Source: Pseudomonadota bacterium
GTDB lineage: Bacteria; Pseudomonadota; Alphaproteobacteria; Puniceispirillales; UBA1172
NCBI GenBank assembly: GCA_027593125.1
Contig: JAQCJL010000006.1
Coordinates: 1-39,950 of the forward strand
Direction of reading: 5' to 3'
DNA length: 39,950 nucleotides
A program made the translations under genes and the position numbers. The notes beneath the pieces are model-generated. The model saw nothing but the letters and a program-made list of their open reading frames with translations. It did no database searches and was not told the DNA's origin. Numbering within the stretch: the stretch's first letter is position 1; every line of letters starts with the position of its first letter. Shown here piece after piece: positions 34,162-39,950 of this stretch.

Positions 34162-34935
34162 TCATGCCGTGGTTGGGATAGGGGCGGCAATCGTAATCCC
34201 GTTAGCCTTTAGCGCATCATGAATAGCTTGGCCCATGGCTAGCGCACCCGGCGAGTCTGAATGAAAACAAATCGATTCAAAAGCGATATCAATATCATTG
34301 CCATCCACGGTTTTCACCTTGCCTTCCGTACAGGCACGAACACATTTTTCAGCAACAGCTTTGGGGTCAAGTTGGCCCACTTTGCGGGCAAAAACGATAG
34401 AACCGCTATCATCATAATCACGGTCAGCATAAAACTCACGTGCGCTGGGGTAACCTTTTTCCAAAGCAATCTTTCTAGTCAGAGAAATGCCCATACAAAA
34501 GATCATCTGATCAGGACAGGTTTTCATCAAAGTGTCTATCAACATTGTTGAAAGCTCTTCGTTCCGAGCGGCTTCCATATAAAGCATGCCATGCGGTTTA
34601 ACATGCTGAAGTTCAATATCATGGCGGCGCCCAAATTCACGCAGCGCCCCGACCTGATAGATAATATCATTAATCAACTCATCTGAAGGAGTTTGAATAA
34701 ACCGGCGACCAAAACCGCGCAAATCCTGATAGCCAGGATGGGCACCAAGCCCCACACCATAATCTTTTGCTAATTTTACCACCCTATCCATAGAGTTGGG
34801 ATCACCTGCATGAAAGCCAGTGGCCACATTGGCGGAACTAAGAATTTTCATCAATTCTTCATCAGGGGCATCACCAAGCACCCAATGGCCGAAGCCTTCA
34901 CCCATATCACAATTCAGATCAACACTGGATTTCAT
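34162..34935 (-). CDS. pxpA: PxpA / LamB-YcsF family hydrolase subunit
   Basis: Subunit A of the bacterial 5-oxoprolinase, about 257 residues. The family opening [14 protein letters not shown], then [36 protein letters not shown] and FHSDSPGA are all intact, with several His and Asp residues suited to hydrolysis of an activated ring. The frame extends to an ATG at 34989, but GAGGAA directly before ATGs at 34938 and 34935 fixes the start there and removes an 18-residue leader that overlaps a palindrome. It heads the six-gene set pxpA, carrier, carboxylase, pxpB, pxpC, binding-protein homologue. Confidence 0.92.
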   Translation of the reverse strand: MKSSVDLNCDMGEGFGHWVLGDAPDEELMKILSSANVATGFHAGDPNSMDRVVKLAKDYGVGLGAHPGYQDLRGFGRRFIQTPSDELINDIIYQVGALREFGRRHDIELQHVKPHGMLYMEAARNEELSTMLIDTLMKTCPDQMIFCMGISLTRKIALEKGYPSAREFYADRDYDDSGSIVFARKVGQLDPKAVAEKCVRACTEGKVKTVDGNDIDIAFESICFHSDSPGALAMGQAIHDALKANGITIAAPIPTTA

Positions 34936-34986
34936 CATTTCCTCAATGGTTGTTTGTAAGCCATATTCATGCAGAAAATGGCATCT

Positions 34987-35003
34987 CATTAACGTTATTA
35001 ATG
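34987..35003. promoter_or_regulatory. Palindromic operator candidate before pxpA
   Basis: CATTAACGTTATTAATG: 6-base arms CATTAA/TTAATG around 5 bases, about 52 bases upstream of the pxpA start in the 147-base gap after the cupin gene. The flanks are AT-rich and promoter-like on the minus strand. Regulator unknown; the GntR-type protein is a candidate. Confidence 0.45.
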
Positions 35004-35081
35004 ATTACTTAAATCTTAACAATACGCAAGACCTGAGATCGACAATCGCCGCAGATGATAGAAAAGCAAAGCCGTGATCAG

Positions 35082-35372
35082 TTAGGATTTGAACTCCATT
35101 TCAAGGAATGAAAACGGAGCGTCACCAGCGTTAATAACATTATGGTTCACCCCTTTTTCACGATAATAAGGGGCGTCTGGCAACATATCAGCATGGCTCT
35201 CACTTCCATCAGGATGTTCAAGCCTAACCTTACCTGCGACTTGTGGCATGACCACATAATCCATTTCATGAGTATGCCAGCCCGTTTCCTGACCCGGTTC
35301 AAACGACCATAAGGTTAGACGGCACTGATCATTGTCAATCAATACGGTTGGTGTCGCCGATGTGTTTGCCAT
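35082..35372 (-). CDS. Small cupin-domain protein
   Basis: Single-domain cupin of 96 residues. Metal-ligand candidates of the two cupin motifs are His33 and His35 in GWHTHEMDY and His77 in GVNHNVINAG. Small cupins often bind a metal and act as isomerases, dioxygenases or ligand-binding accessory proteins; which applies here is unclear. It lies 37 bases after the flavin oxidoreductase gene and upstream of the PxpABC operon, so it may act on the same substrate before ring opening. Confidence 0.82.
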   Translation of the reverse strand: MANTSATPTVLIDNDQCRLTLWSFEPGQETGWHTHEMDYVVMPQVAGKVRLEHPDGSESHADMLPDAPYYREKGVNHNVINAGDAPFSFLEMEFKS

Positions 35373-35409
35373 GTTACGCCCCTATCATTCGTCTTTTCAA
35401 TCTGACGGA

Positions 35410-36603
35410 TTAGCGTTTTCGTTTCGCCGTCGGCGACCAATCCCGACTTGGCAATTCGGTGGGATAGGCATAGGTGTAATCATAAGCTGGCTGAATGACG
35501 TATTTTCTATCAAACTCCATCCAATCATAATCCATCCCTGAGGCCACAATATACGCCCAATCAGGATGGGCAAAAATCGGTCTGCCTACAGCCACCATAT
35601 CACCCGCATCATGAGAAAACACCTCTTCTGCTGTGGCCCCATCAAAGATGTTTCCATTAGTGATAAAAGGCTTACCGCTGACTTTCTTTAGCGTCACGGG
35701 TATAGGCGGCTTATTAGCATCAAAGCGGTTATCTTTCCAATTAAAGCTGGACCAGTGAATGACATCCGCATCCATCTTGCCCAACTCTTTGCCAATCGCC
35801 TCGACATATTCTTGCCCAGCTTCCCAGACCCCCATGAAATCATCAACGCCATCTTGCGAAATGCGATAGCTGATCAGCTTATCAGGGCCAATCGCGGCAC
35901 GAACCCGATCAACAACCATTCGGGGAAAGCGCATGTTATTTTCAGCAGAACCCCCATAAGCATCTGTCCGCAGATTCTGTTTTGGGTCCGTGAATTGATA
36001 AAGCAAATAGCCATTTGCCCCATGTATCTCAACACCATCACAGCCAGCATCAACCGCACGTTTAGCAGCGGCAGCAAAATCATCAGCTACGGCATTCAGT
36101 TCATCTTCGGTTAAGGCTCTGGCTGGAGGAAAATTGACGATCGGCCATTCCCCACTTAGGCCACGATCATGAAGCTCGGTATCGTTATCAGTATAAAGCA
36201 CCCAACCTTGGCTATGGGTATCTGAGGCTGAGACCGGCTGTTCACCATCCCTAATTGTGCGTGGATCGGCAACACGGCCAGCATGCATCAATTGAACAAT
36301 GATTTTTGATCCAAATTTGTGGCAAGCATCTACTATTTTTTGCCAACCTTTTTGCTGTTTATCATTTTCGCATCCAGGCTGATTTAGATATCCAACACCC
36401 GAAAGGTGATCAGCCGGATATGTGCCTTCGGTAATAATAAGCCCAATGCCGCCTCTGGCGCGGCGGGCATAATACGACACCATTTCATCATTAGGCGAAC
36501 CATCATCATCGGCACATTGGCGCGTTAATGGCGCCATGGCAATTCGGTTTTTGATAGACAAAGGGCCGAGTTTTACAGCGTCAAACAATTTCCCGTTATA
36601 CAT
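35410..36603 (-). CDS. Old-yellow-enzyme-type NADH:flavin oxidoreductase
   Basis: FMN-dependent TIM-barrel oxidoreductase, about 397 residues, single domain without the iron-sulfur and NAD domain of 2,4-dienoyl-CoA reductase. The N-terminal LGPLSIKNRIAMAPLTRQ, QLMHAGRVADP, GCDGVEIHGANGYLLYQF (HGAN: substrate-binding His and Asn) and the late VGRPIFAHPDW phosphate-binding loop are present. It reduces activated C=C bonds of enones, maleimides or similar compounds; in context an unsaturated cyclic imide or lactam is attractive but unproven. The ATG at 36603 has an AGAGGAAA box; the longer frame to 36645 has a Lys/Asp-rich leader not typical of the family. Confidence 0.9.
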   Translation of the reverse strand: MYNGKLFDAVKLGPLSIKNRIAMAPLTRQCADDDGSPNDEMVSYYARRARGGIGLIITEGTYPADHLSGVGYLNQPGCENDKQQKGWQKIVDACHKFGSKIIVQLMHAGRVADPRTIRDGEQPVSASDTHSQGWVLYTDNDTELHDRGLSGEWPIVNFPPARALTEDELNAVADDFAAAAKRAVDAGCDGVEIHGANGYLLYQFTDPKQNLRTDAYGGSAENNMRFPRMVVDRVRAAIGPDKLISYRISQDGVDDFMGVWEAGQEYVEAIGKELGKMDADVIHWSSFNWKDNRFDANKPPIPVTLKKVSGKPFITNGNIFDGATAEEVFSHDAGDMVAVGRPIFAHPDWAYIVASGMDYDWMEFDRKYVIQPAYDYTYAYPTELPSRDWSPTAKRKR

Positions 36604-36691
36604 TATTTTCCTCTTATCAATCTTTTTATCAATATCCATAATCACCTTATTAATCAGATACCGTCAACATCATTTCTTTACCCATTGATTT

Positions 36692-36730
36692 AAGACACTG
36701 TTCTGGACCAGTGATTTATAACAATGTCTT
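36692..36730. promoter_or_regulatory. Nested inverted repeats in divergent gap
   Basis: AAGACA (36692-36697) and TGTCTT (36725-36730) form long-range arms, and CTGGACCAG (36703-36711) is a palindrome between them. They lie between the OYE-type gene and the plus-strand amidase, where shared control would act. Possible operators only. Confidence 0.3.
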
Positions 36731-36804
36731 TGAACTTATTATGACATGGGACTATGTTGATTGCTTAATGATGAAATTATCGAAATTTGAAAGGCATAAA
36801 TACA

Positions 36805-37515
36805 ATGAGTAAAGAAGAGATGGATTGGGAAGAGCTAGACAGCATGCTGAACCAGGCTTTTGCCAAAGCAACGGAAATCTACCAAAAGCGTGGGTTTCAA
36901 CGGCGTATTGGCTTTGGTAAAAAGCCTGCATTAATATCGGTTGATCTGGCGAATGCATGGACACGCCCCGGCAACCCCTTTACCTGTGACCAGAAAAAAA
37001 TGGATGAAGAAATTATCCCTGGCATGCAACGCTTGCTCGCGGCCTGCCGAAAGCATGGCCACCCTGTTATTCATGTGACCACAGCTTATGAGGTCACGGA
37101 TCGCAACGCAGAGTTCACAGACATGGGTCTTTGGCACTGTAAGATCCCTGTTGATGTCGTGGATATCAAAAATAAAGAGCTTTGGGCCATTGATAGCCGC
37201 ATCGCCCCGGTTCAAGGTGAATATACTTTGCTGAAAAAACGTGCCAGTGGATTCCATGGCACAGAGCTAGCCGGCATTCTGCGTGCCGCCAATGTTGACA
37301 CCATTCTTGTTACTGGTGTTACCGCAACAGCCTGTGTCAGAGAAACAATATGTGATGGGATTGCAGATGGGTTCCGCACAATTGGTGTTCGGGAATGTAT
37401 CGGTGATCGTATTCCTGGTGCAGTAGCATGGAATCTGTTTGATCTTGATGCTAAGTTTGCTGATGTGCACAGCGTTGATGAATGCGTGTCCTATCTGGAA
37501 ACGGTCAAAGGCTAA
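36805..37515 (+). CDS. Isochorismatase-family amidohydrolase, N-carbamoylsarcosine amidase-like
   Basis: Cysteine hydrolase of 236 residues. Catalytic residues of the family are all present: Asp47 in ISVDLANAWT, Lys144 in LLKKRASGFHGT and Cys177 in VTGVTATACVRET; the TATACVRET block with the N-terminal extension of about 35 residues is like N-carbamoylsarcosine amidase, which makes sarcosine, CO2 and ammonia in creatinine breakdown. Maleamate amidase is an alternative. The ATG at 36805 follows an AAAGG box; the TTG at 36787 is less likely. It is transcribed away from the OYE-type gene. Together with ATP-dependent N-methylhydantoinase candidates (HyuAB) it would complete an N-methylhydantoin to sarcosine route. 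Confidence 0.82.
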   Translation: MSKEEMDWEELDSMLNQAFAKATEIYQKRGFQRRIGFGKKPALISVDLANAWTRPGNPFTCDQKKMDEEIIPGMQRLLAACRKHGHPVIHVTTAYEVTDRNAEFTDMGLWHCKIPVDVVDIKNKELWAIDSRIAPVQGEYTLLKKRASGFHGTELAGILRAANVDTILVTGVTATACVRETICDGIADGFRTIGVRECIGDRIPGAVAWNLFDLDAKFADVHSVDECVSYLETVKG

Positions 37516-37522
37516 CTTAAAC

Positions 37523-37555
37523 GCCGCCCCCTTACGCTTTGCTCGGGGGGGGGGC
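37523..37555. terminator. GC-rich hairpin with G10 run
   Basis: GCCGCCCCC at 37523-37531 can pair with the G10-C run at 37545-37555 across a 13-base loop. On the minus strand the stem is followed by GCGTTTAAG, so it may terminate the EamA gene; on the plus strand it follows the amidase stop by eight bases. The G10 homopolymer is prone to length variation. Confidence 0.5.
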
Positions 37556-37581
37556 AGCTGTTGCGTAGCATGGCAACCTTG

Positions 37582-38496
37582 TTAGGTGGTCCGCACCCGT
37601 AAAATGGTTCCTGCTATTCGGGTGATATAGAGACTGATAATGATCACCAGCATAGCTAAGACTTTAGCCAGGCTAATCGTCTCACCAAGAACAAAATAAC
37701 CGATAATCAAAGCCACTATTGGGATCAAATATCCTACATTGGACATGAAACCAGCCCCAGCGCGATTGATCAAAACATAGCGCAAAGAAAATGCAAGTGC
37801 GGTTGATACCGCCCCTAGCCATATCAGCGCTAACCAAACCTCACCGCTCCATTGGCTTGGGCTTGGCTGTTCCACAATAAGCGCTAATGGCATAAACAAA
37901 ACCCCAGTGATTAACAAACTAAAGCAAGTTAATTGCGCCGGACGTAAGGCGGTTTGTCCGCGCACCAACAAATTTCCAGCCGCATAGCAACAAAACGCAA
38001 ACACCAACGCAAGCTGAGCTAAAATTGAGGCATTTCCAACTTTGGTAAGACCCTCATGCATCAGCAAAACAACCCCAATCAATCCAAACAATACCCCAGC
38101 TAATCTGGTTTTGGTCAGCAATTCATCACCAGTGATGTAATGCGCACCCAGCACCGTGACCAGAGGTGCCGCCCCATTCAAAAGACCAGCTACCGTACTG
38201 TCCACATATTGTTCTGCCCAGCCGATCAGAAAAAAGGGCATTGCCGTGCCAATAAGGGCAATAGCGAAAAGGCGGCGATAAGGCAGGGCCTTTGCATTTA
38301 TTTTCCATCCCCCTGTGATAGCCAGAAAAGCCGCCACCGTAATAAAACCAAGAGATGTTCGTGCCGCCACCAGAGATAATGGCCCTGTTTCCTCAACTGC
38401 TACTTTAATTGCCCCAAAAGCAGAGCCCCATATGACCGATATGGTGAGCAGGATGACATAATCCAAAAGATTTTGGCGAACAAGTTGATGCGTCAT
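37582..38496 (-). CDS. EamA/DMT-family transporter
   Basis: Inner-membrane transporter of the drug/metabolite superfamily, 304 residues with about ten hydrophobic helices in two EamA repeats. Near the start it has WGSAFGAIKVAVEE, and the second repeat carries ALAFSLRYVLINRAGAGFMSNVGYLIPIVALIIG, both typical. Such proteins often export amino acids, metabolites or drugs by proton exchange. It lies 87 bases downstream of the Rieske oxygenase gene on the same strand. Two 9-base direct repeats lie just upstream. Substrate cannot be assigned. Confidence 0.88.
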   Translation of the reverse strand: MTHQLVRQNLLDYVILLTISVIWGSAFGAIKVAVEETGPLSLVAARTSLGFITVAAFLAITGGWKINAKALPYRRLFAIALIGTAMPFFLIGWAEQYVDSTVAGLLNGAAPLVTVLGAHYITGDELLTKTRLAGVLFGLIGVVLLMHEGLTKVGNASILAQLALVFAFCCYAAGNLLVRGQTALRPAQLTCFSLLITGVLFMPLALIVEQPSPSQWSGEVWLALIWLGAVSTALAFSLRYVLINRAGAGFMSNVGYLIPIVALIIGYFVLGETISLAKVLAMLVIIISLYITRIAGTILRVRTT

Positions 38497-38523
38497 TGAG
38501 GATTTAGTTTCTAACAGAAATGA

Positions 38524-38545
38524 TCATGATATGTGGTCATGATAT
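38524..38545. repeat. Tandem direct repeats upstream of the EamA gene
   Basis: TCATGATAT occurs at 38524-38532 and again at 38537-38545 (13-base period), 28-49 bases upstream of the EamA start; the first copy also forms the palindrome ATCATGAT. Possible binding site or chance. Confidence 0.3.
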
Positions 38546-38583
38546 AGCTAAAGCCATCGTGGTCAAGCTAAGCGGCAATGGCG

Positions 38584-39774
38584 TCACTGCGTTTCTTCAT
38601 TTTCAGAAGAAATCATGGCGATGTTCGCAAGTATTTGATCAGCATACCAATGCGCAAAACGCGCAACATTCACCTCAAGATGTGGTTGAAACCGGCCTTG
38701 CACCGCATCAGGATTCTGCAGACCTTTTTGCTGATTGATCAAAGCTGGTATATCCTCACCCAGCGCGGCATCAAGACGATGATAATAAGCCGCAACCAAA
38801 CTTTCAAACTCCTCATGCTGTACTGTCTCAGGAGGGAAACAGGCCGTCTGATAAACCAGACAGCGATCGGCCGCCAGAGGATAGGCTTCATAAACCCAAA
38901 CTGCGTCAACTCCTGCTGCAAAAGTCATGTTGGGAAACAGCCAAGTATAACGCACCCCATTGGCTTCACGTCCTTTGAGACCAGGCATAACAGGCAGAGG
39001 TTTTTGCTGAGTGGTTTGCAAAAGCCCTCCTGTGCCTTCAGTGCTACCAAACTGGGTCGCGAAATGCCCCGCCACAACATCCCCTTCATCAGGGGTGTTA
39101 TAAACATCATCAATGGAATCCGGATGGACAAAAGGCAGATGATAATATTCGTTAAACACTTCGATAAAGGTTTTCCAGTTGCAGTTAACCTCAATCTGTT
39201 GACGGCGTTTGGAGACAAGGCTTTCTAATGGCCATGGTGTATGAATATTGGCAAAATCACCAAGTGCCGCATCTAGGTCTGGCGCGTCTTTTGCCAAACA
39301 GACAAAAACAAAACCTAACCGTTCAGCAACATGATATGGGATCAACCCAAAATCAGATTTACAAAATCCGTCTACCTTATCCATCTGGGGCGCGCCAGCA
39401 AGTGAGCCATCAAGTTTATAAGCCCAGCTATGAAAAGGGCATATTATGCCGGCGGTTTTGCCTGACCCCTCCATCAATCGCGCACCGCGATGCCGACAGG
39501 TATTAGCAAACGCCCCTAGCGCCCCATCCTTATTCCGCAATAAGATGATCGCCTGACCAGCAAAATCAAGGCAAGTATAGTCCCCTGCACTTGGCAACTG
39601 ATCGCTGCGGCCAAGACAAAGCCAATGGCGGCGAAAAATTGCTTCGGTTTCATAGGCAAGAATTGTGGAATCCGTATAGACTTGTGGGGGGAGTGACCAG
39701 GCTTGGTTCAGTGGCCGCTGGGATAACCGCAAGGCCGCCGCAAGATCATCGTTTCGTTGGCGATGCGTACCCAT
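38584..39774 (-). CDS. Rieske non-heme iron oxygenase, alpha subunit
   Basis: Catalytic subunit of a ring-hydroxylating/betaine-type oxygenase, 396 residues. The Rieske cluster ligands are Cys93-x-His95 and Cys112-x2-His115 (CRHRGAR and CPFHSW). The mononuclear iron site is NWKTFIEVFNEYYHLPFVH with His212 and His217; the NWKxxxExxxEYYH form is like choline monooxygenase and glycine-betaine or carnitine oxygenases (GbcA, CntA types) and suggests a quaternary-amine or N-methyl substrate rather than benzene-type. The late GRFQPHLEVNVARFAHWY block is typical. No reductase partner is in the window; it may lie beyond the right edge or elsewhere. An AGAGGG box precedes the ATG at 39774. Confidence 0.87.
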   Translation of the reverse strand: MGTHRQRNDDLAAALRLSQRPLNQAWSLPPQVYTDSTILAYETEAIFRRHWLCLGRSDQLPSAGDYTCLDFAGQAIILLRNKDGALGAFANTCRHRGARLMEGSGKTAGIICPFHSWAYKLDGSLAGAPQMDKVDGFCKSDFGLIPYHVAERLGFVFVCLAKDAPDLDAALGDFANIHTPWPLESLVSKRRQQIEVNCNWKTFIEVFNEYYHLPFVHPDSIDDVYNTPDEGDVVAGHFATQFGSTEGTGGLLQTTQQKPLPVMPGLKGREANGVRYTWLFPNMTFAAGVDAVWVYEAYPLAADRCLVYQTACFPPETVQHEEFESLVAAYYHRLDAALGEDIPALINQQKGLQNPDAVQGRFQPHLEVNVARFAHWYADQILANIAMISSENEETQ

Positions 39775-39823
39775 GAAGCCCTCTTCCCATCATGTGCTTA
39801 TTAGCTGATGTTATCTTTTTGCA

Positions 39824-39950
39824 TCAGATTTTCAAGTCTAAACGCGGCTTCCAAAATGGACGAAATAATTCAATTTTTGGGCACCGGTTCATGACGACCT
39901 TAAGCCCTGCGTCTTCGGCAAGGCGCGCGGCTTCATGATCCACCACCCCG
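39824..39950 (-). CDS. CoA-binding (YccU-like) protein, C-terminal 41 residues
   Basis: The minus-strand frame is open from the window edge to a TGA at 39826-39824, 49 bases upstream of the Rieske gene. It reads GVVDHEAARLAEDAG, then KVVMNRCPKIELF, and a basic tail. The VVMNRCPKIE block is the hallmark end of the small CoA-binding, Rossmann-fold YccU/HCP-type proteins (about 140-150 residues in full). The gene start is outside the window. Function of the family is not established beyond CoA binding. The call is by motif recall only. Confidence 0.7.
   Translation of the reverse strand, partial: GVVDHEAARLAEDAGLKVVMNRCPKIELFRPFWKPRLDLKI

Noticed and set aside
38578-39228. 216-aa plus-strand frame over the Rieske gene
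   Set aside because: Antisense to a gene with intact Rieske and iron motifs; low-complexity Arg/Ile-rich translation and no ribosome binding site.
1-39950. Mobile elements, CRISPR arrays, tRNA or rRNA genes
   Set aside because: No transposase or integrase, no regularly spaced repeats and no cloverleaf or rRNA-like stretch was seen on either strand.

Overview
The window looks like a chromosomal segment of a marine-type alphaproteobacterium. That rests on moderate GC (mid-40s percent by eye), compact operons with 4-bp ATGA overlaps, strong GGAGG ribosome binding sites, and protein families common in marine Rhodospirillales/SAR116-like and Rhodobacterales-like genomes. The lineage is inference. 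I saw no rRNA, tRNA, CRISPR array, phage gene or insertion sequence. About 33 protein genes fill the window and no gap exceeds 300 bp.

Layout. (a) 1-1100: a TSUP (TauE/SafE) permease whose reading frame appears to start upstream but is cut by an in-frame TAG. (b) 4589-1155, minus: an unusual M19 dipeptidase-like protein, an unrecognised 596-aa protein and a DUF3726-like protein. (c) 4822-5879, plus: aqpS-like channel and arsC. (d) 6709-5900, minus: N-formylglutamate amidohydrolase family; 6857-7306, plus: small secreted YbjN-like protein. (e) 7424-12227, plus: hyuA-hyuB and an N-carbamoyl-D-amino-acid amidohydrolase. (f) 28145-12256, minus: one 16-kb operon with ABC ATPase, two permeases, two SDR dehydrogenases, a Tat-type binding protein, a second ABC ATPase, an amidase and hyuA-hyuB-hyuB-hyuA. 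(g) 28408-29421, plus: GntR regulator with two winged-helix domains. (h) 36603-29441, minus: old-yellow-enzyme-type oxidoreductase, cupin, pxpA, biotin carrier, biotin carboxylase, pxpB, pxpC and a binding-protein homologue without a signal peptide. (i) 36805-37515, plus: isochorismatase-family amidase resembling N-carbamoylsarcosine amidase. (j) 39950-37582, minus: CoA-binding protein (partial), Rieske oxygenase alpha subunit, EamA exporter.

How it fits together. Most of the window handles cyclic amides and ureides. Two unrelated ring-opening systems occur side by side: three HyuA/HyuB pairs, and a PxpABC set with its own biotin carboxylase and carrier. Downstream hydrolases could finish the job: a D-carbamoylase with the full Glu47-Lys127-Cys172 triad, a carbamoylsarcosine-type amidase and an amidase-signature enzyme. 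Import would be by a polyamine-type ABC transporter with two different ATPases, one of which lacks the H-loop histidine. The actual substrates cannot be read from sequence; hydantoins, N-methylhydantoin (from creatinine), 5-oxoproline and similar lactams are the best candidates.
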